A stretch of DNA of 64,000 nucleotides from CAVXHQ01 sp963761735 (GCA_963761735.1 CAVXHQ010000007.1:62001-126000); one strand, 5' to 3'. Numbered from the stretch's first letter, positions 35,655-44,856 are shown. Numbers and translations are program-made. Notes: generated by a model not told the origin, from the sequence alone.

Positions 35655-36035
35655 ATGGCGCGTCGTGCGAGACGGCTCTGGAGCGACGAGGAGAAGCGCT
35701 CGATCTGCTTTCAGACGGCAGCGCCGGATGTGTCGGTGGCGCAGGTTGCGCGTCGATATGCGATGAACGCCAACATGATCTTCAAATGGCTGCGGGATCC
35801 TCGATACGCCCCCACCGCCGAACCGGTGGTCGAGATATGCGCTGCGGATGTCGCTGGCTTCCTGCCGGTTGAGATCGTCGATCAGCCGGAGTGGAGGGAT
35901 CATGACGCGGTGTCTGATCCGACCGCTGATCCTGGCACAATCGAGATCGATGTCGCAGGTGGTCACCGACTGCGGATTGTGGGCACCTACGATCCCGAGG
36001 CGCTGGCCCGGCTGATCCGGGGCCTGTCGCCATGA
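35655..36035 (+). CDS. tnpA: IS66 accessory protein TnpA
   Basis: A 126-residue IS66 Orf1 protein with a helix-turn-helix start (RRARRLWSDEEKRSICFQTA, VAQVARRYAMNANMIFKWLR) like other IS66/IS3 helper proteins. It is required with TnpB for transposition of the family. It overlaps tnpB by 4 bp. Confidence 0.88.
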   Translation: MARRARRLWSDEEKRSICFQTAAPDVSVAQVARRYAMNANMIFKWLRDPRYAPTAEPVVEICAADVAGFLPVEIVDQPEWRDHDAVSDPTADPGTIEIDVAGGHRLRIVGTYDPEALARLIRGLSP

Positions 36036-36379
36036 TCCCGGTCCCGTCGAACACGCGGGTCTGGCTGGCGGCCGGTGTCACAGACATGCGACGGGGGTTC
36101 ACGACGCTGGCGGCTCAAGCTGAGACGGCGCTGAAGCAGGACCCGTTCGCTGGCCACCTGTTTGTGTTCCGCGGGCGGCGTGGCGATCTGATCAAGATCA
36201 TCTGGTGGGATGGCCAGGGCGCGTGCTTGTTCTCGAAGCGCCTTGAGAAGGGCCGGTTCGTCTGGCCGTCGGCGAAGGAGGGTAAGATCTCCCTGACGGC
36301 GGCGCAGTTGGCGATGCTCCTGGAGGGCATCGACTGGCGGGCCCCGCAGCGTAGCTGGAAGCCGCTCAAGGCAGGATAA
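36032..36379 (+). CDS. tnpB: IS66 accessory protein TnpB
   Basis: A 115-residue IS66 Orf2 protein with the family core DMRRGFTTLAAQAETALKQD, VFRGRRGDLIKIIWWDGQGA and FVWPSAKEG. Start overlaps the tnpA stop (ATGA). Its biochemical role is not known. Confidence 0.93.
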   Translation: MIPVPSNTRVWLAAGVTDMRRGFTTLAAQAETALKQDPFAGHLFVFRGRRGDLIKIIWWDGQGACLFSKRLEKGRFVWPSAKEGKISLTAAQLAMLLEGIDWRAPQRSWKPLKAG

Positions 36380-36438
36380 ATTGCCCTGTCGAGGGCATTC
36401 AGGATTCCCGCCGCAGCCATGTTTTGCTATAGTTTGGC

Positions 36439-37938
36439 ATGCTTGACGTGGCCCAATCCCTGCCGGAAGATCCCGATGAACTACGCCGCTTCACGGCCCT
36501 TTTGCTGGCCGAAGTGAAGTCGCAGGCGATGCTCATCGAGAAGCTGCGCCATCAGCTGGCCGGGCACCGCAACTCTCGGTTCGGCGCCTCATCGGAGATT
36601 ATCGAGCAGCTTCAGCTGGCACTGGAAGCCAGCGAGATCTCGATCGCCAAGATGACGGCCAAGCTGCGGCTTCCCGATGAGGAGCCGAAGGACAAGCCGA
36701 AGCGCCGTCCGATCCCGGATCACATCCCGCGGATGGAAGTCGAGTTGACGACCGGCGGCGATGATTGCGCCAAGTGCGGCGGTCGACTGCGCCGTCTGGG
36801 CGAGGATGTGACCGAGGAGCTGGAGTATGTGCCCGGCCGGTTCATCGTGAACCGCATCGTGCGGCCGCGCTTTGCGTGTTCCGGCTGCGAGGCCTTCACG
36901 CAAGCGCCCATGCCGTCGCGCCCCATCGAGCGCGGGCGCCCCGGGCCAGGTCTGCTGGCGCATGTGCTGGTCTCCAAATACGCCGACCACTTGCCGCTCT
37001 ATCGTCAAAGCCAGATCTTCGAGCGCGACGGGCTGGACCTGGACCGCTCGACGTTGGCCGACTGGGTCGGCAAGTCGACGGCGCTGCTTGAACCGCTGGC
37101 CGACGCCATCGGACGACATGTGCTGTCGGGCGAAGCCATCTTCGCAGACGACACGCCGGTGAAGATGCTGGCGCCCGGCATGGGAAAAACCGCGACAGCG
37201 CGGCTCTGGGCCTATGGGCGAGACGAACGGCCCTGGGGCGGGGATGCCGCGCCCGCCAGCTGGTATCGCTTCTCGCCCGACCGGAAGGGCCAGCACCCAA
37301 AGGATCACCTGTCAGGATATCGCGGCTGGATGCATGCGGATGGATACGCCGGGTTCGAGGACCTCTACCGGTCCGGCGACATCCGCGAGGTCGCTTGCAT
37401 GGCCCATGTCAGGCGCAAGTTCGTCGATGTCCATCGGGCGCAGGGCTCTGCCATCGCCGACGAGGCGATCAAACGCATCGCCTACCTCTACGCAGTCGAG
37501 AAAGAGGCGCGGGGATCACCGCCGGACAGGCGGGTCGAGATCAGGCAGGCGAAAGCGAAGCCCATCTTCGATGATCTTGAGGTCTGGCTGCACCTCCAGC
37601 TGCCATCCATTTCCGGCAAGTCGCCATTGGCCGCGGCGATCCGCTATGCCCTGACCCGCATGAAGCGGCTCCAGCCGTATCTCGATCACGGTGTCCTGGA
37701 ACTGGATAACAACACGGCCGAGCGTGCGATGCGATCCGTCGCGATCGGCAGGAAGAATTATCTCTTCGTCGGATCACTGACCGGCGGCCGCGCCGCCGCC
37801 ATCGCCTACACCCTGATCGAAACCGCCAAGCTGAACGGCGTCGACCCGCAGGCCTGGCTCGCAGACACGCTCGCTCGCATCCCGGACTACAAGATCACCC
37901 GCGTCGATGACTTCCTACCGTGGAAAATGGCGGAGTAG
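36439..37938 (+). CDS. tnpC: IS66 transposase TnpC
   Basis: A 499-residue IS66 transposase: leucine-rich N-terminal helix, a zinc-ribbon-like CAKCGGRLRR, RPRFACSGCEAF, and the DDE core with FADDTPVKML, MHADGYAGFEDLY and DNNTAERAMRSVAIGRKNYLF. Full length, so the element may be active. Confidence 0.94.
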   Translation: MLDVAQSLPEDPDELRRFTALLLAEVKSQAMLIEKLRHQLAGHRNSRFGASSEIIEQLQLALEASEISIAKMTAKLRLPDEEPKDKPKRRPIPDHIPRMEVELTTGGDDCAKCGGRLRRLGEDVTEELEYVPGRFIVNRIVRPRFACSGCEAFTQAPMPSRPIERGRPGPGLLAHVLVSKYADHLPLYRQSQIFERDGLDLDRSTLADWVGKSTALLEPLADAIGRHVLSGEAIFADDTPVKMLAPGMGKTATARLWAYGRDERPWGGDAAPASWYRFSPDRKGQHPKDHLSGYRGWMHADGYAGFEDLYRSGDIREVACMAHVRRKFVDVHRAQGSAIADEAIKRIAYLYAVEKEARGSPPDRRVEIRQAKAKPIFDDLEVWLHLQLPSISGKSPLAAAIRYALTRMKRLQPYLDHGVLELDNNTAERAMRSVAIGRKNYLFVGSLTGGRAAAIAYTLIETAKLNGVDPQAWLADTLARIPDYKITRVDDFLPWKMAE

Positions 37939-37943
37939 AGCGG

Positions 37944-38390
37944 TCAGGCCGGACGCTTACGCCCTTTCGAGCGATAGCGTTTGAGCGTATCCATCTGCCC
38001 CGTGAACGTGCGCGCCAGCTTGTTCAGCGCCTTTTCCGCCGCGTCCTGTTGCGGGATGGTTTCGACGTGGTTCAACCGCCGCGCCAGCATCATCGTGGCG
38101 TTGTGGATTGCGCCCATCTGGGTCAGCAACAGTACCTCGGCAGGATCGCGGGGGTTCATCGCCGCGACAAAGCCCACGACGGCATTCGATGCGGCGTCGT
38201 CAATCCTGCGCGCGTTCGACCCCAGACAGGCGACCTGCGCGGTCACATGGACGGTCAGGTGCTGTGATCCGGCCTTTCTGGTCAGGTCTGCCCACGGACC
38301 TGCCAGTTCGATGGTTATGGACCGTTCGGACGTCTCGGATACGAACATCGTGGGTTCATCCGGGGTTTTGCTCAGTTTCCTGTCGGTCAT
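37944..38390 (-). pseudogene. Hypothetical protein of mobile elements, 3' end cut by IS66
   Basis: 148 codons remain: MTDRKLSKTPDEPTMFVSET, a beta domain, then RRIDDAASNAVVGFVAAMNP, and a helix ending FTGQMDTLKRYRSKGRKRPA. Proteins ending in a longer form of this helix (RSKGQQ-type tail) are common on prophages and plasmids. The last residues and the stop are contributed by the IS66 right end. It overlaps the methyltransferase remnant by 4 bp, so the two were an operon. Confidence 0.6.
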
Positions 38391-38868
38391 GTCTTGCCTT
38401 TCGGGGTCTTGCTCTTCGGGGGCTTGCCTTGCGGTTTCTGGGCCGCCGCGCGGTCTTGATTGAGGTGGAACAGCCGCGACAGGATTTCGTCGCTCGTCAG
38501 GGTGCCGTTGCGAAAATCGTCGCCCCAGCCATAGGCGTCGGCCACCGCCGCGTCCAAGGCGCGGTGCGCGTGGTCGAGCCATGCGGGCCGGGCGTTGTAG
38601 AGGTTCGTCAGGGTGCGTTTCTTCAACTCCTTTGCCGCTGCCTCGTCCTTTGGCAACAGGCGGTCGGGATAGCCCGGCACCACCTCGGGCACGCGGTCGA
38701 CCAGATCGGCGGGGTTGAGCCAGTTTTCCCGCAATTCGTTCAGGCGCGCGACGGGGGCGGCGATGGCCTGCGCGCGCGGGTCGTCGGCGTAATCGGCGGC
38801 GGGAATGTCGGGGGTCAGGCCCCCGGGGAACGGGAAGGTTTCGAAGGTGGTATAAAGTAGTATCGTTC
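38387..38868 (-). pseudogene. C-terminal remnant of an MmeI-like DNA methyltransferase
   Basis: About 160 residues resembling the extreme C-terminus of large class I (MmeI/type IIL or PglX-like) DNA methyltransferases: YTTFETFPFPGGLTPDIPAA, RWLNP-like NWLNPADLVD, KELKKRTLTNLYNARPAWL and LDAAVADAYGW. The catalytic NPPY/NPPF and SAM-binding parts are missing. The 5' side breaks near 38870, just at the start of IS3-related sequence. It is what is left of a restriction-modification or related defence locus. Confidence 0.7.
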
Positions 38869-38983
38869 CCAACGCCAATCCACTGTCCCATCGATAACGC
38901 CTGCTGTGACCCCTGAAGACGTGCTCGTTGTTGGTTAGAGTTTTCCGCTGGATTTTCCCTGGCTGGGAGAAGAGCGGAAACCC

Positions 38984-39364
38984 ATGAAAGCATCTAAGTT
39001 CACGGACGCGCAGAAGGCGTTCATCATCAAGCTGGGCGAAGGCGTGCCGTCAGACCGGCTATCCCAAAGCGATCGGAGTCGAATTCATATCGCGCGATAT
39101 GGATCTTTGGGCCTGTCAAAGGACCGTCGCTGTGGACGTCTCGCGACCCGGCAAACCGAGGATAATGCTTACTTCGAAGCCCTCAATGAGAGGTTCCGCG
39201 CGGACTGCCTGAACGCTCACCGGTTCATGGGGCCTGAAGATACGGCCGAAAAGCCGAAGCCGCGGCGCAGAGACGACAACGAAGAAAGGCCGCACAGCGC
39301 GATTGGGAACAAGGTCCCGGCGGCGCCGATGAAATTGCCGCACGCATCCAGCCCGTCTGTGTGA
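38984..39364 (+). pseudogene. Scrambled IS3-family transposase remnant
   Basis: One frame joins an OrfA-type N-terminus (MKASKFTDAQKAFIIKLGEG) to an OrfB C-terminus (DNAYFEALNERFRADCLNAH; RPHSAIGNKVPAAP), with the DDE core deleted. The fusion frame is 126 codons. It marks the right border of the disturbed island region. Confidence 0.7.
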
Positions 39365-39930
39365 TCCAAGTGCGGAAAATCTGCTCCTGACCGGGGCCAC
39401 CTTGGGTAGCACAGCAGTGCCTGTCTGTACCGGTTTTTGACTGGGGAACCTAGCGGGCGAAGGTCTCTGTCAGCTTTGGAATTTGCAGGTCTTTTGTAGG
39501 CAACGGTATGAAACTGGATGAAACCGGACGCTACCATACGATAGAGCTTCGTCACATAAATGAAACTCTGAGTGGTCAAATGAAACCAAGACACCCTGCT
39601 TGGAAGGCAAGGATCTTACCATTTCACGACGCCCGCATTGCGATCGTGGTGTTGTCGAGGCCCAAATCAGCATCAAACGGATGGAACGGCGTTTCTCTCG
39701 AGCACCTGAGGTCGCGAGATGTTGCGGGTCATCACCGTGGGGCGGCACAGCGCCGGGGATGCATGCTGCCCGGGGCCGGAGTTCCATCAAGGCGCATGCC
39801 ATTCGGGCCGATGCCCTGTGCGTGACGCGGCCCTGCAGGGCTGGGCGCCCCGCGCGCATGGCAGACATGCGGCAACCGGCCTGACGCGGCGTCATCCGGA
39901 TCGCCAGATAGGTTTGGAAAGGAACGTCCA
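39365..39930. other. Intergenic region at the island's right border
   Basis: About 565 bp with no supported gene. Several ATGAAAC(T/C) boxes occur near 39508-39585. GC content rises toward the hemerythrin gene, so the island probably ends here. No copy of the tRNA-Glu 3' end was found. Confidence 0.5.
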
Positions 39931-40509
39931 ATGCTCGACATCATGACCGACCCCGCGATCGTCCGCCCCGAGGGCCTGCCCGACGAGATGCGCCTGCTGC
40001 TCGACGCATATCCGCGCGACAGCTGGGGCGCGCACCCGGGGTTCCGCGAGAAAACCCGTCAATGGCTCGGCGCGCACCGGATGTTTCGCCAAATGGCGCA
40101 GCGCCTGCGCCTCGATGCCGAGGGCTATCTGGACGCCACGCGCACGCCCGAGGACTATGCCGCAGGCCTGTCCCATGTCGGTGGCGCGCTCGTCGGCAAC
40201 CTGCACGGCCACCACGGCTGGGAGGATCACAGCTACTTCCCCGAGCTGTCTGCTGCCGATCCGCGCTTCGATGCGGGGCTCGACGTTCTGGAACAGGACC
40301 ACGCCGATCTCGACCGGGTGCTGGACGGATTCACCCGCACGGCCAACCGCGCGATCAAACTGATCCAACTCGACGAGACGCAGGCCCGCGACGAGATTGG
40401 CCGGCTCCACGGCGCCGCCCGGACCATCGAAGCGTTCCTTGCGCGGCACCTGACCGACGAGGAAGAGCTTGCCGTGCCGATCATCCTGCACCACCGTTTG
40501 CGGGGATGA
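39931..40509 (+). CDS. Hemerythrin HHE domain protein
   Basis: A 192-residue four-helix protein expected to bind a di-iron centre. Likely ligands are in GALVGNLHGHHGWEDHSYFPEL, VLEQDHADLDRVL and FLARHLTDEEEL. Such proteins handle oxygen, nitric oxide or iron stress. GGAAAGG upstream of the ATG. It is followed 10 bp later by a glutathione-dependent reductase, so the two may be co-transcribed and share a redox-stress role. Confidence 0.85.
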   Translation: MLDIMTDPAIVRPEGLPDEMRLLLDAYPRDSWGAHPGFREKTRQWLGAHRMFRQMAQRLRLDAEGYLDATRTPEDYAAGLSHVGGALVGNLHGHHGWEDHSYFPELSAADPRFDAGLDVLEQDHADLDRVLDGFTRTANRAIKLIQLDETQARDEIGRLHGAARTIEAFLARHLTDEEELAVPIILHHRLRG

Positions 40510-40519
40510 GGAGAGGGCG

Positions 40520-41551
40520 ATGACCGAACCAGGTGCAGATGCCGCGGTCCAGGAAGACCAGAGCGACGCCGCCGCCCGCCGCGCACGGGGTGAATTCGTG
40601 CGCGGCGTCAGCGGGTTCCGGCACGCCATCGGCGATCCCGATTTCCCGGCGGAACCCGGGCGGTATCATCTGTTCGTGGCGCTGAACTGTCCGTGGTGCC
40701 ACAGGGTCACGCTGGCCCTCGGCATCCTTGGTCTGCGCGACGGCATCACCGTGGACGTGGCCTTTCCCAACCGCACCGACGAGGATCACCCTGCGGGCCC
40801 GAACCTGTGGGAATTCGATCCCGCGCGCGTGGCAACCCTTACCGGCGCGCCGCTGCCCGACTGTACGGCCGAGACCGGCACGGGCCGAAATTACCGGCTG
40901 GCCAGAGATATTTACCGTGCCGAAGGATCTGACGAACAATCCGTCCCGATCCTTTACGACAAACAGGCCAACCGCATCGTCAACAACGAAAGCGCCGAGA
41001 TCCTGCGCATGATGAATGCCGGTGCCGGGGCGCTTGGCAGCACGATGTCCGACAATGACCGGCCCGATCTCTATCCCGACAACGCCGACCTGCGCGCCGG
41101 GATCGATGGGCTTAACGGCCTGATCTACACTGCCATCAACAACGGCGCCTACAAGGCGGGGTTCTCGGCGGATCAGCGCGTCTACGCCACCGCCTTCGAT
41201 GCCTATTTCGACGCATTGGACCGGTTGGAGCACCGTCTCTCCGATGGCCGCCCGTTCCTGACGGGCCACACCTTTACCGAGGCCGACCTGCGTCTGTTCC
41301 CGACGCTCTACCGGCACGATCCGGTCTATTATGTCCGGATGAAGCTGAACGGCGCGCGGATTCTGGATTACCCGCATCTGTGGCGCTGGCTGTGCCGGGT
41401 TCACGCCTTGCCCGGCGTCGCCGACAGCGGGTCGCTGATCCACTGCAGGCAAGGATATTTCGGCAGATCGTGGAACGGTGTCGTGCCCTTGGGTCCGCTG
41501 AAGCCGATGCGCTATCCCGACGCCTACGCGCACCCGGAACTTGCCGGCTAG
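40520..41551 (+). CDS. Glutathionyl-hydroquinone reductase (Xi-class GST)
   Basis: A 343-residue Xi-class glutathione transferase that reduces glutathionyl-hydroquinones. The thioredoxin-fold active site is CPWC (residues 57-60, catalytic C57 in VALNCPWCHRVTLAL), followed by the conserved VPILYDKQANRIVNNESAEI and GHTFTEADLRLFPTLYRHDPVY. Start 40520 has GGAGAGGG upstream. Its stop codon lies inside the first bases of the palindromic element at 41548. Confidence 0.93.
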   Translation: MTEPGADAAVQEDQSDAAARRARGEFVRGVSGFRHAIGDPDFPAEPGRYHLFVALNCPWCHRVTLALGILGLRDGITVDVAFPNRTDEDHPAGPNLWEFDPARVATLTGAPLPDCTAETGTGRNYRLARDIYRAEGSDEQSVPILYDKQANRIVNNESAEILRMMNAGAGALGSTMSDNDRPDLYPDNADLRAGIDGLNGLIYTAINNGAYKAGFSADQRVYATAFDAYFDALDRLEHRLSDGRPFLTGHTFTEADLRLFPTLYRHDPVYYVRMKLNGARILDYPHLWRWLCRVHALPGVADSGSLIHCRQGYFGRSWNGVVPLGPLKPMRYPDAYAHPELAG

Positions 41552-41665
41552 AGCGTGTTGCGCACAATCGTATTCAGACCGCGACCAGAACTCGTTTGAC
41601 TGCGCAAACGCTGCCTCGGGTCGCGGTCTGAATAGTTGAATCATACTGCGCGCAACACGCTCTAG
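41548..41665. repeat. 118-bp imperfect palindrome (MITE-like)
   Basis: The outer arms CTAGAGCGTGTTGCGC (41548-41563) are repeated inverted at the right end (to 41665), and an inner pair TATTCAGACCGCGACC / GGTCGCGGTCTGAATA encloses a ~32-bp core. It could fold into a long hairpin. The left terminus supplies the stop of the preceding gene, suggesting insertion at its 3' end. Confidence 0.75.
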
Positions 41666-42113
41666 ACGACACCCCGTTGGCTGAGGATTGTCCGGTCGGG
41701 TATCGGTTGGTCCAGAATGTGGCTCAGGGCGACGGCGGCCGATCAGGGCGGGCACTGAAGGTCGCCAACCGATCAGAAGCGGTCGTTGCAGCAGGACATC
41801 CACTCGAACCCGCACCGGCCATCGATGCGGCGAGACGGGATCAGGGCGCCGGGACGGGCTATCTGAGCAGTGGTCGTCAGCGTGGTTCCGGGCAGTCCAG
41901 TTGGTCGACACGGATGCCCATCGCGGTGTGCGTGCCACTCAGCGGCATCCCCCGTGTCAAACGCACGGCACGCAACGCCGGTTCACGGCCCCGCAGGCGC
42001 GATGCTGCACAGCAGGGCCGGTTCGATTGCATCGAGATATCCATATTGCGCAGTCCTGAAGGGCCGATGCCACAGGTGAGCGACAGCTGCGTGACTGACG
42101 CGACAGGACACCG
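41666..42113. other. Intergenic region without supported genes
   Basis: About 450 bp of high-GC sequence. Frames on both strands lack ribosome sites and domain features. It may be degraded coding sequence, but nothing recognisable remains. Confidence 0.5.
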
Positions 42114-42854
42114 TCACGCGACGGGCCGTTCCTGCATCGGGGTAAGTGCGTCGCTCCCCCCGATCGCCCCTTTCGGCAGATTCCGCAGCGAGGCGTAGGC
42201 CTCTGAAAGATGGGTCTGGATCGCTGCGACAGCCCCGTTTTCATCCCGTGCGGCGATCAGATACCGGATGTGCTGGTGCTGCGCGACCAGCACCTTGCTG
42301 AACATCGCATCGGTGACGTTCCGCGACACGAGAAACTTGAAAACCTGCGATTTCAGCGTCATCCAGCAGCCTTCGATCCGTTTGTTGTGGGCCGCGATGT
42401 AGATCAGGTGATGAAACGCCACGTCGAGCTCGGCCAGTTTGACCGGATGCGCCGCCGCGCCCAGATCGGCAAGTTCGTCGAGCACCGCCGCCATTGCCGC
42501 CAGGTCGTCGCGCGTGCGGTGGCGGGCGGCATGTCTGACGGCGAGCATTTCAAGGGCGAGGCGCAGTTCGAAGATCTCGTCGATATCGGCGTCCGACAGC
42601 ACCGCAACCGCCGATCCGCAATTGCGGCGCGACACGATGATGCCTTCGCGTTCCAGCGTCTTGAGCGCTTCGCGGACCGGCCCTCTGCTGACGGCGAAGC
42701 GCAGGGCCAGGTCGGCCTCGCGCAGGTTCGCGTTCGGGGCGAGCTGGCCGGTGATGATCTGTATCCGGAGCTGATCGGCAACATCGTCCGCCACGGCCTG
42801 TCGCAGTCCCGGTCCGGTGCGGATCGGGGGGTGGGGCGGGCGCGTATCTGTCAT
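42114..42854 (-). CDS. GntR family transcriptional regulator (FCD type)
   Basis: A 246-residue FadR/FCD-type repressor. The N-terminal winged helix shows LREADLALRFAVSRGPVREALKTLEREGII (residues ~43-72) and the C-terminal FCD ligand domain has IDEIFELRLALEMLAVR, DVAFHHLIY and VAQHQHIRYLIAARDE, including the metal-binding His residues typical of this class. It is divergent from the peptide ABC operon and probably controls it. The ligand may be a carboxylate derived from the imported substrate. Confidence 0.9.
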   Translation of the reverse strand: MTDTRPPHPPIRTGPGLRQAVADDVADQLRIQIITGQLAPNANLREADLALRFAVSRGPVREALKTLEREGIIVSRRNCGSAVAVLSDADIDEIFELRLALEMLAVRHAARHRTRDDLAAMAAVLDELADLGAAAHPVKLAELDVAFHHLIYIAAHNKRIEGCWMTLKSQVFKFLVSRNVTDAMFSKVLVAQHQHIRYLIAARDENGAVAAIQTHLSEAYASLRNLPKGAIGGSDALTPMQERPVA

Positions 42855-43159
42855 CGTGCGGTTCCATCGATAGTATCGTGATAATTGCCGTGCAAAGCAC
42901 CGTGATCGTCGTACCAGAGCAACCGTATCGGCGCTCGGGGTTCCCCTGCTCCCTTTCTATCATCTTGCCGGGAAGATTTCAAAACGGCGACGTGGCGGCG
43001 CCAGAAGCGACGATTTCATAAGAAAATATCTGAACTGGGGGGAAGTCGCGTGCCACAGATCAGCTCCCTTCGACAAAGGTGACGCAAGTCATTGACTATT
43101 GCAGTGCAATCCGTAACGATTTCGTCATTGCCGCATGTACTTTGCCATGGAGAGTTACA
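42855..43159. promoter_or_regulatory. Divergent GntR / ABC-operon promoter region
   Basis: 305 bp between divergent genes. A near-perfect palindrome CGATA-G-TATCG at 42868-42878, 14 bp from the GntR start, is a candidate operator. No other gene is present. Confidence 0.45.
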
Positions 43160-44776
43160 GTGCCAAACAATACCTCCCGACCGAACCTCACCCGAAAGCG
43201 CCTCAAGGGGCTGCTTGCCGGACCGCTGCTTGCGACCTTGATGTCGATGCCCGCGGCCGCGCAGGAGACCGACGAGACGACCCTGCGCATCGCCCGTCCC
43301 GACGACGTGCGCGCGCTCAACCCGCTGCGGCAGGCCAACAACGGCACCAGCGAGGTGACCTATCAAATCCACGAGGGCCTTGTGACGGTGAACGTCGATC
43401 AGGAGATCCAGCCGGTCCTTGCGACCGGGTGGGAACTGCTCGACGACGGGCTGACCTACCGGGTGTACCTGCGCGAGGGCGTCACCTTTCACAGCGGCGC
43501 GCCGTTCAACGCCGAGGCGGTGGCCTGGAACATGGACAAGCAGCTGAACGGCGATCCGCCGGGCATCGCCGCGGGCCTGATCCCGCCGATGACCGCCATC
43601 GAGGTCGTCGACGCGTACACCGTCGATTTCACGCTTGAAGAGCCGAGCGGCGTGTTCATGGCGATTCTCGGGGCACCGCTGTTCATGATCGTCGATCCCA
43701 CCGTCTACGCGGAACTGGGCGAGGACGGCTATGACAGCGGCCCCAGCGGCACCGGGCCGTTCATGTTCGAAAGCTGGACACCGGGCGTCAGCGTCGACCT
43801 TGTTGCCAACGACGACTACTGGAACGCGGACAACGGCCCCGAGGTCGACCGTGTCGAGTTCGAGGTGATCCCCGAGGCCTCGGCGCGTGCCATCGCGCTG
43901 CGCAACGGCGAGGTGGACATGGCGTTTTCGATCTCCGCCGAAGAGATCGGAAGCTTCGACGAAGACGGCTTTCAGGTGTTCAGCGCGCCATCGACGCGCC
44001 TTGTCTATATCGGCCTGAACACGGTCGACGGCATCGTCGGCGATGTCGACGTGCGCCGCGCCCTTGGCCATGCGACCGACCTTGAGCAGGTGCAGATGAT
44101 CATTGGCGCCAACGGATCCATCGCGACGGGTCAGGGTGTCGAGGCGGCCTTGGGCTTTTTTCCGTCGGTCCGGGAATACGAACCGCAGGCAGCGGCGACG
44201 CTGCTCGACGGGGCCGGATGGGCGATGGGCGATGACGGCGTGCGCGAAAAGGACGGCGTCCCGCTCGAGGTCACCGTGCTGACGCAGGGCCGCACACCGG
44301 GCGAGATCGAGGCATTGCAGGTGATCCAGCAGCAATGGCGCGCGGTCGGCGTGACCATGGTGATCGAGCTTGTCGAAGGCGGGGCGATGACCGCCAACCT
44401 CACCGAGGCGGCAGGCGCCCACACCGACGATCCGTCGATGGTGCCGGGCTATCAGGGTTTCGTGCTCGCCTCGGGCATCCGCACCGGCGAGGTCGGCTAT
44501 ATCACCGAACAGCCCAAGTGCGATCAGGGCGCCCGTGGATGGGAGCGCTATTGCAACCCGGACTACGACGACGCGTTCTCGCTGTCGCAATCGACCGCGC
44601 CCGAAGAAGAGCGACTGGAGGGATACCGACGCATCGCCGAGCTGTTCTACGAGGACGTGATGCGGCTGCCGATCTTCGTGTTGCAGATCAACGTGGCGGC
44701 AAGCGACCGGGTGCAGGGCTTCGTGCTCAACCCGAACCAGTCGCTGAGCCTGCGTGGCGTGTCGGTCGGCGACTGA
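43160..44776 (+). CDS. Peptide ABC transporter substrate-binding protein
   Basis: A 538-residue family 5 extracellular solute-binding protein (DppA/OppA/NikA type). A signal peptide of ~35 residues ends MSMPAAAQ before ETDETTLRIAR; family features are IHEGLVTVN, YRVYLREGVTFHSGAPFNAEAV and the GTGPFMFESW segment. The start is GTG at 43160, with GGAGAG 5 bp upstream, giving a clean signal peptide. It binds the substrate in the periplasm for the permeases downstream. First gene of the operon. Confidence 0.92.
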   Translation: MPNNTSRPNLTRKRLKGLLAGPLLATLMSMPAAAQETDETTLRIARPDDVRALNPLRQANNGTSEVTYQIHEGLVTVNVDQEIQPVLATGWELLDDGLTYRVYLREGVTFHSGAPFNAEAVAWNMDKQLNGDPPGIAAGLIPPMTAIEVVDAYTVDFTLEEPSGVFMAILGAPLFMIVDPTVYAELGEDGYDSGPSGTGPFMFESWTPGVSVDLVANDDYWNADNGPEVDRVEFEVIPEASARAIALRNGEVDMAFSISAEEIGSFDEDGFQVFSAPSTRLVYIGLNTVDGIVGDVDVRRALGHATDLEQVQMIIGANGSIATGQGVEAALGFFPSVREYEPQAAATLLDGAGWAMGDDGVREKDGVPLEVTVLTQGRTPGEIEALQVIQQQWRAVGVTMVIELVEGGAMTANLTEAAGAHTDDPSMVPGYQGFVLASGIRTGEVGYITEQPKCDQGARGWERYCNPDYDDAFSLSQSTAPEEERLEGYRRIAELFYEDVMRLPIFVLQINVAASDRVQGFVLNPNQSLSLRGVSVGD

Positions 44777-44795
44777 CGCGGGCCGCGATTGCCAG

Positions 44796-44825
44796 ATGCG
44801 CCCGGTCCGCGATGGCCGGGCGCAT
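44796..44825 (+). terminator. Hairpin between binding protein and permease genes
   Basis: A perfect 10-bp stem ATGCGCCCGG / CCGGGCGCAT with a 10-nt loop and no T-run. Such intercistronic hairpins usually protect the upstream message and reduce downstream expression, which suits an excess of binding protein. Confidence 0.55.
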
Positions 44826-44856
44826 GTCTTGATGTAACCCGGATCGGGCCCCTTCG

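Larger units (their letters stand above)
35570..37960 (+). mobile_element. IS66-family insertion sequence
   Basis: A 2.39-kb element with the three IS66 genes. Left end GTAACCGTACGGTCTCCC (35570) matches the inward-read right end GTAAGCGTCCGGCCTGAC (from 37960) at 13 of 18 positions. The expected 8-bp target duplication is absent: flanks are TAACTTTC and GCCCTTTC. Each flank lies in a different truncated gene, which fits deletion or recombination next to the IS. Confidence 0.85.

Noticed and set aside
23172..39930. A direct repeat of the tRNA-Glu 3' end marking the right attachment site
   Set aside because: Reading through to 39.9 kb gave no convincing second copy of TTCGATTCCCCTACGGGCT; it may have been deleted.
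39508..39946. Several 70-105-codon frames before the hemerythrin gene
   Set aside because: They overlap each other on both strands without ribosome sites or recognisable sequence.
41677..42198. Plus-strand frames in the 41.7-42.1 kb gap
   Set aside because: They have no start signals, run into the antisense of the GntR gene and show no domain.
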